NCBI RefSeq assembly: GCF_039555335.1
Contig: NW_027305504.1
Coordinates: 272,501 to 336,500 of the forward strand
Reading direction: 5' to 3'
Source: Amphiura filiformis
Lineage: Eukaryota > Echinodermata > Ophiuroidea > Amphilepidida > Amphiuridae
DNA length: 64,000 nucleotides
The notes beneath the pieces were generated by a model. That model did no database searches. It saw nothing but the letters and a program-made list of their open reading frames with translations, and was not told the origin of the DNA. Shown in pieces: positions 1 to 12,300 of this stretch. Position 1 is the stretch's first letter; every line of letters starts with the position of its first letter. The position numbers were made by a program, and so were the translations under genes.

Positions 1-322
1 GGTATTTGAAATGTGTAAAAATGTCAGTTAACAATACAACAACGGTTTTTACATCATTCTAACTTAGCAGGTATTAATGTTCGTTCAAGTAAATACGTTT
101 TTGAGCAAAGAATATGCCTAATTGATGCAAAAATTTAGAATACCGATAGTCAAAAACAACAAAAACATCAGGAGCTTGACTCCTGAACTACAGTAATCAG
201 TGCAATGCATCATGGCGGTTTAATTTTTTTAATAGGAAATTCTTAACAACACACGTTAATAGTAATCATGATTTTTAATAGAAACTTATATTTTGTCAAT
301 TGACAAAAATGTCCTTTTATAG

Positions 323-439
323 TTACCTGGTACAGCCTAGACTGCGGATTTTACACAGCTACTGAAACCGACACAGACCCCGTAATGATTACGATCACCA
401 TCACCAAGAGGGGCGACCTGAGCAAAGAAACCACTGTTT
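323..439 (+). CDS. Calx-beta unit 1, exon A
   Basis: 117-nt exon after ttatag and before gtaagt. Read with one base from the previous exon it gives VTWYSLDCGFYTATE, then a beta strand VMITITITKRGDLSKETTV. Hydrophobic alternation followed by KRGDLS is the N-terminal strand and turn of a Calx-beta domain. A Cys in DCGF is conserved in all four copies. The exon ends after one base of a codon (phase 1). Confidence 0.85.
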
Positions 440-540
440 GTAAGTAGAATGAAAAATAGAAATGACAATGAAAGTAAATCTAAAAAATTGTGAACTTTTC
501 ATAAATGTTCATAATATTCTCAATAATATTATTACTGTTA

Positions 541-588
<48 letters not shown>

Positions 589-1376
589 TAAACAGTACTC
601 TCAACAATGGATATCACCGCAACAGGAGGCGTTGGACTTGATTACACCATCAAATCAGGCGAGGAAATTACTTTCACTGCTAACACCGAGACAGTGGAGA
701 CATCACAGTTAGTTATTTTGTCGGATGATATTGCCGAAGGAAATGAGTATCTTCAGGTTGAACTTAGTTTACCTTCTGATGCACCTGTAGGTGATGCACT
801 TAGTGATTTGAACAAGGCACTTGTTTTAATATATGACGATGATGAACCCGGTAATTTGTTTCCTATTATTATCCTTTAGTCTTTGTAGTTTATAACACTA
901 TACATAATGAAGACGGCAATAAGAATGGGCAATTTGTTGAATACTCTGTTAATCAATTTAAAGAATAATCCTAATTGATGTAAAGATGTAGAATACCGAT
1001 AGTCAACAACAACAACAAATACATCGGGAGCATGACTCCGGAAATGACGTAATTGTTGCAATGCATCATGGAGGTTGATTTTGAAAATACTTGGAAATTG
1101 TTTAGAGCACATATGTTTTGGGAATCATGATCTTTAATTGATATCGTATATTTTTTATTGAAAATAAATGTCCTTAGTTACCTGGTACAGCCTAGACTGC
1201 GGATTTTACACTGCTACTGAAACCGACGCTGGAACCGTAATGATTCCGATCACCATCACCAAGAGGGGCGACCTGAGCCAAGAAACAACTGTTTGTAAGT
1301 AGAATGAAAAAAGAGGAAGGTCAATGAAAGTAAATCCCAAGCATTGGGAACTTTGTTCACAAGATTCACAATTTTA

Positions 1377-1443
<67 letters not shown>

Positions 1444-2234
1444 TAAACAGTACTCTCAACAATGGATATCACCGCAACAGGAGGCGTTGGACTTGATTAC
1501 ACCATCAAATCAGGCGAGGAAATTACTTTCACTGCTAACACCGAGACAGTGGAGACATCACAGCTAGTTATTTTGTCGGATGATATTGCCGAAGGAAATG
1601 AGTATCTTCAGGTTGAACTTAGTTTACCTTCTGATGCACCTGTAGGTGATGCTCTTAGTGATTTGAACAAGGCACTTGTTTTAATATATGATGACGATGC
1701 ACCCGGTAATTTGTTTATTATCCTTTAGTCTTTGTAGTTTATAACACTATACATAATGAAGACGGCAATAAGAATGGGCAATTGGTTGGATACTCTGTTA
1801 ATTAATTTAAAGAATAATCCTAATTGATGTAAAGATGTAGAATACCGATAGTCAACAACAACAACAATAAATACATCGGGAGCATGACTCCGGAAATGAC
1901 GTAATTGTTGCAATGCATCATGGAGGTTGATTTTGAAAATACTTGGAAATTGTTTATAGCACATATGTTTTGGGAATCATGATCTTTGATTTATATCGTA
2001 TATTTTTGATTGAAAATAAATGTCCTTAGTTACCTGGTACAGCCTAGACTGCGGATTTTACACTGCTACTGAAAACGACGCTGGAACTGTAATGATTACG
2101 ATCACCATCACCAAGAGGGGCGACCTGAGCCAAGAAACAACTGTTTGTAAGTAGAATGAAAAAAGGGATGTCAATGAAAGTAAATCTAAAAAGAATGTGA
2201 ACTTTTCATAAATGGTCATAATATTTATTATTAA

Positions 2235-2300
<66 letters not shown>

Positions 2301-5300
2301 AGTATTCTCAACAATGGATATCACAGCAACAGGAGGCACTGCACTTGATTACACCATCAAAACGGACGAGATAATAACTTTCACTGCTAACACCGAGACA
2401 GTGGAGACGTCACAGCTGGTTATTTTGTCGGATGATATTGCCGAAGGAAATGAGTATCTTCAAGTTGCACTTAATTTACCTTCCAGTGCACCTGTAGGAG
2501 ATGCTCTTAGTGATGTGAACAAGGCATTAGTTATAATATATGACGACGATACACCCGGTAATTTGTTTCCTATTATCCTTTAGTCTTTGTAGTTTATAAC
2601 ACTATAAATAATGAAGATGAAAATTTGAACAAGGCAATGGTTTTAATATATGACGACGATGCACCCGGTAATATTGTTTCTACTACCTTTTTGTCTTTAT
2701 AATTTATAGCACTATAAAGAATGAAGAATTTGCAATTGCTTTAAAAGTGACGGGCAATGTACTTTTCAATAGAACCCTTTTTAAATCGAATAAACCCGAT
2801 GACCCCGTTTTTAAGTCCGACCCGACGACCCCCAATGACTTTTCTGAATTATCTGATTTCAACGAAATAGTATTAAAAATTTAAGGGGTGTGGTATAAAG
2901 GAGTATGACAGTATATAAAAGCCAAATTAGTTCCTCGATTGGATAGAACTTAGTTGTGGTATTTGAAATATCTGAAGATCAGTTGTTTCAAAAGAATCGG
3001 ATAGCAATGCTGCACAGTATTGTTGTGGAACCTTAGACCACGCCAGACAAACCAAATTACATTCTCCATATGAAGAATGTCCTGATGATATCAAGTAAAT
3101 TTGATTTTTTGAAATTCGTAATATAATACAACTTTTATGGCAAATTATTAAATATTGATATTTTTTACATTTTTGATATATAAGAGTCCTCGAAGTAACC
3201 GGTATCAATTTAATGATATGTGTATGTAACTGAGAGGAAAATTCGTCCATCATTTGAACATTTTGACCTTTTGTACTAAACATATACATTTTTGTCCACA
3301 AATACATAATTTTTTGGTCTTTGGGAGTAAATGTGTATCGTTAATACGAACATTTTAAAATGACGGACGGCTTTTCCTCCCAGCTACATATACACCTTAG
3401 GTACATATCAGCCAATTGATAAAGTTTATGTTAAATCTCAAAAATATCGATTTTTAATAGTTTGTCATAAAAGTTATATTATAGCCCGAATTTCAAAACA
3501 ATCTGAATTGTTTGATATCAGAAGGACATTCCTCGTATTCATCATGCAATTTAAGGTGTTTGATGTACTATCATGTCCCACAAAAAAATACTATGCGAAC
3601 GTTGCTATCCGATCCCTTAAAGGAAGGTGACCTGATATATTTTGAAAATTAAATTCTTTAAAACTTATGTATAACATAAACTGTTGTCCCTTTCAAGCAT
3701 TCATGCAAAAAGATCATGTAAATGTTCCGTGTAAATGCGACTAATTCTTTATGGAATTACTGACATTTACTACAGGGTAAAACTCGTAGTCTACAGTGTT
3801 TTTATCAATGATAATCATCATGATCATGTACTAAATTGATATCAAATTAATGAAAGATCCTATTTTTCTCATTAACATACTGAAATTAGGAGTTACAAAT
3901 CGGTGTATGTCTCATGATATCATCAAAAACCTGCTGAATTAGTCGAAAACATGGTATACCAAATTGTGAGACTAATTTCTTCGGAAATATGGCGATTTAG
4001 AATGCCTAATTGCAATATGTTAATGAGAAAAATATGAGCTTTTACCTGATAGCAAAATCTGCATGTTGATAGGGTTAAGTTGGGGATGAGGCTGTCAATC
4101 AGGTTACCCACCTTTAAAGCAATACAAGTTGTGTTTTTGTTTGTTTTTGTTGTTGTTGGTTTTTTTTCTTTGTTTCTATTGGTTTCTTTTTTATACTTCA
4201 TTCTAACTTCGCAGGTGTTAATTATCATTTCAATTTCATATAAGTAAATACTCGTAGTTTTTAAGCAAAAAATAATCCTAATTGATGATAATTAACAACA
4301 AAAACATCAGTAGACGTGACTCCTGAAATGCTGTAATTGGTGCAATGCTTCATGGAGGTTTTTTTTTTAAATAGTTCGAAATTGTTTGCAGCACACGCGT
4401 CTTTGGTAATGACAGTATTATTTGGTTAATTAAACAAATTCCTCAGTTACCTGGTACAGCCTAGACTGCGGATTTTACACAGCTACTGAAGGCGACTCTG
4501 GTACCGTAGTGATTTCGATCACCATCACCAAGAGGGGCGACCTGAGCCAAGAAACCACTGTTTGTAAGTAGAACGAAAAAGAGGAAGGTCACTTAAAGTA
4601 AATTTTAAAAAACTTTTCATAAATGTTCATAATATTCACAATTGTATTATTATTAGTATTACAGTCATGGACAAAAGTTTGGAATATTTATTTTTTTGTA
4701 TAACGCTGTTTTTAAATGCAGATTTCTTACCATCAACCACCCGTCAGCCATGCAAAATGGATCACGGGTGTCTGACAAGGTCTGAAGTATCATTCCATAT
4801 CACGCAATACCTAATGTAGGACAATGGCTTCTTATGTCTGACCAATACACCACCGGGCATCCTTTTCGCAATTATTTTACCGATATGATTCATAAGGTTA
4901 AATTGGCTTTTGCAGTACGGTGTGAAGAAAGCAGTTTTACTTTGTTGCATCTGTCTGTTGTATACGATATATAGCGAAGATTTATACGCCCGCGTCATTG
5001 ACATAATCGCGGCTACAAACAGAAGGATATTGATGCCGCTTTATTAATTACATAAGGTGCAGTTTCTAAAATTTTGAAGAGACGTCGAGAGTCCGGAACT
5101 ACTACACCTAGACCAAGGTCAGGTCATCCCCGAAAGACAACCGCCAGGGAAGACCGATCTCTCCTGAGACTTTGCCACAATGGCCGCACGAAGACTGCAT
5201 CTCGGTTACGAACAGATAAGCTGAGTTCCATAAACACGCCTGTTACCAGGAAACTTGTGAACAATTATACACTGGTTAGTGCAGGTTTTCGCGCAAGACG

Positions 5301-6308
5301 ACCAATAAGAAAGACGATACTTCTGCAAAGACATCTGCATGCGCGCTTGCTTTGATCACAAAGACATAGGGGTTTGACAGTAGGACACTGGCGTAATATG
5401 ATCTTCAGTGAAGAGGCCCGGTTCCTCCTCTATAGACAAGCCCTGCTTGAGGATTGAGTCCAGGGAGACTGTGCTGGAATCACAGTATGGGGATCATTTC
5501 ACAATAGGTCGAAATCACACCTCTACATGCTATAAGGACACATGAACCAGGAGCAATACCTGTATGTTCTTGATACAGTTATGCTTCCGTTTGCAAGAAG
5601 AGACTTCGGGAACAATTTCCTGATCCAAGATGACAACACACGGCGCACAGAGCCCTACGCGTGAGAAATTTCCTTGAAAATGAAAATGTAGAACACATGG
5701 ACTGGTCGGCTTTGAGCCCAGATATGAAAACCATAGAGAACTTATGGGCAGAAGTACCCCGCAGAATAGGTAACATGGCCAACCAACCAATCACCCTGCA
5801 GGAACTTAGACACGTCCTCATTGCTTGCTGGCAAGGTATTCCACGAGGGACGTTGGCAAACCTGGTCGCGGGAATGTCACGTCACGTACATGACCTTGAG
5901 CTGGCAAGGGGTGGACACATCAAATATTGAGATATGTTTTCTCAAGCAAGAGATTTATCTGAACATGTCACAGTGAGAGTTTAAGTTTTGGTTTAAACAA
6001 TATAGTTTGCTAGTTTGCTAGTGTCTTTAATCTCATTTTGTGATACAAAGAGACCGCCAAAAAGTGTTGCGATTGTGTGATCCTTCCATTGTAATGCGTG
6101 ATGTTAACATAATCGAAAGATTCATATCTTTCGGTTAAATTCAGCTGAGCACTACTCCAGAACAATAAATCTGTTCCTAATATGATTGAAAACTGCGTTT
6201 GATACAAAAATAAAAAATATTCCAACTTTTGTCCAATATGTATTTTTATCTATATTCTTGTTATTATTATTATTGTTATTATTATTATTACATGTATTAT
6301 TATTATTA

Positions 6309-6379
<71 letters not shown>

Positions 6380-9300
6380 GTACTCTCAACAATGGATATC
6401 ACAGCAACAGGAGGTGATTACACCATCAAAACGAGCGAGATAATTGCTTTTACTGCTAACACCGAGACAGTGGAGACATCACAGCTAGTTATTTTGTCGG
6501 ATGATATTGCCGAAGGAAATGAGTATCTTCAAGTTGCACTTAGTTTACCTCCTGATGCACCTGTAGGTGATGCTCTTAGTGATTTGAACAAGGCACTTGT
6601 TTTAATATATGACGACGATGCACCCGGTATATAACTTTTCTATTTTCCCTCTTTATTTTATAGCAGTTTATAGTGTTAGATTAGCTTATAAATCTTTGCA
6701 ACTGGAATGTTTTTGTTGACTACAGTATCACGTCATATCTCTGACGCTTCATCAGGCCTTGTGATGTGAATTGGCTCTGTGTTATTGACCTGTGACGTCA
6801 CAGTGGTACGTGTGACGTCACATTGGCTCAACTATGTTAAATCAGATCTTCTCTGGTTAAATCCACACTACACATGTTTCTGTTTTACCTGTGCAATGAG
6901 CAATGAGCTGGTATTATAATTTCAGTTGGGTGAACGATTATAAAGCAAAAGCAAGGTAACAATACTGTGTGGGCCTTTGTTTACGAAATGAGACAATAGT
7001 CTGCATATTGTTAACCGCATTCTTGAAAATGAGAATAATGCTGGTTTCATACTTTCCTGCCGCTTGCCGCTTTGCCGCTCTGAAGATGATTTTACTTCAC
7101 TGCGCAATCTCACTAAAAACGCTAGCGGTGACCAGCGGCAAGCCGATATATCGATTACTCCACCGCTTTGCCGCGGCGGCAGCACCGCTGGGAGTTGAAT
7201 TCAAGTCAACTCGGAGCGTTGCCGCTCTGACGTATGAGAACAAAATACGATTTTTCAGCGGTGCTGAGCGGCAAGAGTAGCTTTCAGAGTCATGCCGCTG
7301 CCGCTTAGCGGTGTGCCGCTCCGCTTGCAGAAAAGTACAAGCGGCATGATGAAGCGTCATGCCGCTCAGCGGCAAGCGGCAGAAAGTATGAAACCAGCTT
7401 AATTGAATAATGGTTGTAGACTTAACACGGTTTGGAAATAATTTCTTCATATTTTTTGGTGTTATCTGTCGTTTACATATACTTCCTAAAACACCAAAGT
7501 GCGAATATTTCCAAACACCTAAATTAGCAAAAAATTTAGGACATGTTACAAAACTATATTTTCTAGAATTTCAGAGAGAACTTTAAATATTGCCCGGTTA
7601 TTTTTCACACAGTAAAGGTTAACTAGGCAATGCCCTATTACCTATAACATACACTAAAACACCAAAGTGCGAATATTTCCAAACACCTAAATTAGCTAAA
7701 AATTTAGGACATGTTACAAAACTATATTTTTTTAGAATTTCAGAGACTTTAAATATTGGCCGGTTATTTTTCACACAGTGACGTTAGCTAGGCAATGCCC
7801 ATATACATATAACATGCACTGTTTGTAGAGGAAAATGGACAGTAACTGCAGTATGATAGGTGATAATGTCGTGATATAATAAGTTAGTCAACCTATTGCT
7901 TCATTCAAAATGAAAATACTTGTATAGTCTTGATAATTTTTTTATAATTACAGTGTGTAATGGTGGTAATGGTTGTGCCAATAATGGAATATGTATAGGA
8001 ACCGACGTCTGTGTCTGTGGCGGTGGTTTTACCGGAAACTTTTGTCAATTAGGCAGTGCAAGTCCAGGTAAACTTTATTTGGTTTTATTCCAATTCCTAT
8101 TTGAATCATGTTGACATAAATGTAGCTGAACTAACTAACTGGTTCTAATCGACATCGACATACCCCAGTTAATGCGATTTGAAAAATGTTGACAAAAATG
8201 TAGCAGACCTATTTTATATAGAGTAATGATAAATATGTAGTCTTGGTAAACCTTTATAATTTTCAGTGTGTGGTAATGGGAATGGTTGTGCCAATAATGG
8301 AATATGTATAGGAACCGATGCTTGTGTCTGTGGCAGTGGTTTTACCGGAAACCTTTGTCAATTTAGCAGTGCTAGTCCATGTAAACTTCATTACTGTTAG
8401 TTCTATTCGACATACACCAGTTAATGCGATTTGAATCATGTTGACATAAATGTAGCAGAACTATTTATATAGTAATGATAAATATATAGTCTTGGTAAAC
8501 CTTTATATTTTTCAGTGTGTGGTAATGGGAATGGTTGTGCCAATAATGGAATATGTGTAGCAACCGATTCCTGTGTCTGTGCAAGTGGTTTTACAGGAAA
8601 CCTTTGTCAATTTGGCAGTGCTAGTCCAGGTAAACTTCATTACCATTGGTTCTATTCCAAATACACGAATTAATGCGATTTGAATCATATTGACATAAAT
8701 GTAGCAGAACTATTATGTAGTAATGATATTTAGTCTTGGTAAACCTTTATAATTTTCAGTGTGTGATAATGGGAATGGTTGTGCCAATAATGGAATATGT
8801 GTAGACACCAACCTCTGTGTCTGTGCCAGTGGTTTTACCGGAAACCTTTGTCAATTTGGCAATGCAAGTCCAGGTAAACTTCATTACTGTTGGTTCTAAT
8901 CGACATCGACATACACCAGTTAATGCGATTTGAATAATGTTGACATAAATGTAGCAGAACTATTTATATAGTAATGATAAATATGTAGTCTTGGTAAACC
9001 TTTATAATTTTTAGTGTGTGATAATGGGAATGGTTGTGCCAATTTTATTGTCATGTTCCCCCTTCAGCAATGGACTTCGGTTGTATATATAAATGCGCAT
9101 ATATAAATGCGCATGTGACATCTACAAGTCGCCATACCGTATTAAACGATATAAGGTACCCGGATGTACATAAACTCCCCATGCAAAAGTATAGGGGAAA
9201 ATGACAGGTCGCAAGGAAAATTGCCTTTGCAAAATAGTGGCATTGATTGCAAAGGGTAAAATAACTTGACCCGAAAGATAAACTCTTTATTAACGTTTTC

Positions 9301-12300
9301 CATCACGGAAAAAAAAAAAAATTAACTACGGAAAAGCTAGATATAGCTGATTTACAAACTTATATTTCATAATTTCCGTGCTAAATGGGCGTGCCAATTG
9401 GCCATATCTATGACATAGTGCAGGTTTCATACTATCATGCTGCTTGCCGCCGAGCGGCGTGACACACGCGCATTGTAGACAAACAGACACAATCAAGACT
9501 TGTGAATGGCTGATAAGTCATGCCTCTTGTCGCAACGGCATGAAAGTATGAAAGGGGACATGATTGGCTTTAAGGTCAGAACTGTGCAGGCGGCGGATGA
9601 CATGATCGAGCCGGCAACTTGTGAAACCGCCCGGCCGTATGGCATTTTCCATGATAGTCGGTTAATTTTGTGGGGTTCATTATCGAACCCCAACGGTTTT
9701 AGCTTGTATTTATATTATTTATCAACATAGGCCTATTTGTTTGTGATATTTCAAGCGTTTTAAAATTTCAAAATAATCCCATTCAATTACACGGTTGACG
9801 ATGAAAATTTACTGAATTTAGAGAATGCAATGCGGCCACCACCTGGAACTGTGGTCGCAATTTCAGTGATTGACAGTGAGGTAACACGAACTTGGCACTG
9901 GCCATCTGGTCACGTGCGCATTTATACATGCGCATTTATATATACAACCGAAGTCCACTGTTCAGAGTTAATGCACCTCAAAGGAATATGTACATGCATA
10001 ACCTTTGACCGATGATTTCAGGCCATTCTGAGCTGATACATTTCTCAAACAAATTATTTTCATATTTCGTTTGCCAAGAGGATTAATTTGAGAAAAGTTG
10101 CAATTGAATCAATTCATTTTGAAACTTTGGCCTATGTGCGTGAGATCTTTGACATTTAACCTAGTTTACGCTATAACTCCTAAAGCATTCTATAGTGCAG
10201 AATGACAATTGACTTTTTTTATTCCTAGCATTGAGAGGAACAATTTGAGGTATATTACAACATATGATAGAACAATTTTAAATTCTGGCCCCACTATGAC
10301 GTTCGACAACCCCCACCCCACCCCCGTGGGAAGCGCAGGGTGCATAGAAAACCATGGAACATTCTAGTTTTATCATTTGAGGTGTAAGAATGTCCAAAAA
10401 AAACTTATTGCTTCATTCAAATTAAAATACTTATGTGGTCTTGGTAAACAATTATACTTTTCAGTTTGTGGGGGTGCGAATGGTTGTGCCAATAATGGAA
10501 TATGTGTAGACAACAACCTCTGTGTCTGTGCCAGTGGTTTTACCGGAAACCTTTGTCAATTTGGCAATGCAAGTCCAGGTAAACTTAATTTCTGTTGGTT
10601 CTAATCGACATCGACATACACCAGTTAATGCGATTTGAATAATATTGACATAAATGTAGCAGAACTATTTATATAGTAATGATAAATATGTAGTCTTGGT
10701 AAACCTTTATAATTTTCAGTGTGTGGTAATGGGAATGGTTGTGCCAATAATGGAATATGTATAGGAACCGATGTTTGTGTCTGTGGCAGTGGTTTTACCG
10801 GAAACCTTTGTCAATTTGGCAGTGCTAGTCCATGTAAACTTCATTACTGTTGGTTCTATTCGACATACACCAGTTATTGCGATTTTAATCATGTTGACAT
10901 AAATGTAGCAGAACTATTTATATAGTAATGATAAATATGTAGTCTTGGTAAACCTTTATAATTTTCAGTGTGTGATAATGGGAATGGTTGTGCCAATAAT
11001 GGAATATGTATAGGAACCGATGTTTGTGTCTGTGGCAGTGGTTTTACCGGAAACCTTTGTCAATTTGGCAGTGCAAGTCCAGGTAAACTTCATTACTGTT
11101 GGTTCTATTCCAAATACACCTGTTAATGCGATTTGAACCATGTTGACATAAATGTAGCAGAACTATTTATATAGTAATGATAAATATGTAGTCTTGGTAA
11201 ACCTTTATATTTTTCAGTGTGTGGTAATGGGAATGGTTGTGCCAATAATGGAATATGTGTAGCAACCGATTCCTGTGTCTGTGCCAGTGGTTTTACAGGA
11301 AACCTTTGTCAATTTGGCAGTGCTAGTCCAGGTAAACTTCATTACTGTTGGTTCTATTCCAAATACACGAATTAATGCGATTTGAATCATATTGACATAA
11401 ATGTAGCAGAACTATTATGTAGTAATGATATGTAGTCTTGGTAAACCTTTATAATTTTCAGTGTGTGGTAATGGGAATGGTTGTGCCAATAATGGAATAT
11501 GTATAGGAACCGATGTTTGTGTCTGTGGCAGTGGTTTTACCGGAAACCTTTGTCAATTTGGCAGTGCAAGTCCAGGTAAACTTCATTACTGTTGGTTCTA
11601 TTCGACATCAACATACCCCAGTTAATGCGATTTGAATAATGTTGACACAAATGTAGCAGAACTGTTTATATAGTAATGATAAATATGTAGTCTTGGTAAA
11701 CTTTTATACTTTTCAGTTTGTGGGGGTGCGAATGGTTGTGCCAATCATGGAATATGTGTAGACAACAACCTCTGTGTCTGTGCCAGTGGTTTTACAGGAA
11801 ACCTTTGTCAATTTGGCAGTGCTAGTCCAGGTAAACGTCATTACTGTTGGCTCTATTCCAAATACACGAATTAATGCGATTTGAATCATATTGACATAAA
11901 TGTAGCAGAACTATTATGTAGTAATGGTAAACCTTTATAATTTTCAGTGTGCGATAATGGTAATGGTTGTGCCAATAATGGAATATGTATAGGAACCGAC
12001 GTCTGTGTCTGTGGCAGTGGTTTTTCCGGAAACCTTTGTCAATTTGGCAGTGCAAGTCCAGGTAAACTTCATTTCTGTTGGTTCTATTCCATTAATGATA
12101 TTTGACATAAATGTAGCACTATAACTGATTATTAACGATAAATATGTAGTCTAATTCCCATTCATTGTCTCTAACATCTATTGAAGTTTAGGCTGACTAG
12201 GGTTCGCGCATGTATATAGCAGCTGCGTCCTTGAATGGTGCAAAATGGTTTATAGACGAATCCAACGAGCCAAGTGATGGTCAGAATTCAGTCGGCCATT

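Larger units (their letters stand above)
6627..7953 (+). other. Intron between Calx-beta and EGF parts
   Basis: Contains two perfect TGACGTCA words (in tgtgacgtca contexts around 6790-6820), direct repeat R1 and a GC-rich MITE. No exon-like segment with both splice borders was found. Confidence 0.6.
9043..10464. other. Insertion region between EGF exons 4 and 6
   Basis: About 1.4 kb replacing the rest of EGF exon 5. It contains the TIR element 9070-9959 and, after it, 400 bases of plain AT-rich DNA with a C-rich stretch (10308-10327). No complete exon is seen. Confidence 0.65.

Noticed and set aside
876-1964. Repeated minus-strand frames between Calx-beta units
   Set aside because: They lie in the duplicated intron; repeated only because the intron is repeated, with no motif.
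2058-2583. Open frames with long isoleucine or leucine/tyrosine runs (also near 6186-6417 and 16877-17092)
   Set aside because: They are translations of (ATT)n microsatellites running into real Calx-beta exons or nothing; the true exon frame starts at the splice acceptor.
6790-6820. Two TGACGTCA (CRE-like) sites as a promoter
   Set aside because: They sit in an intron with no start exon nearby; noted only as words.
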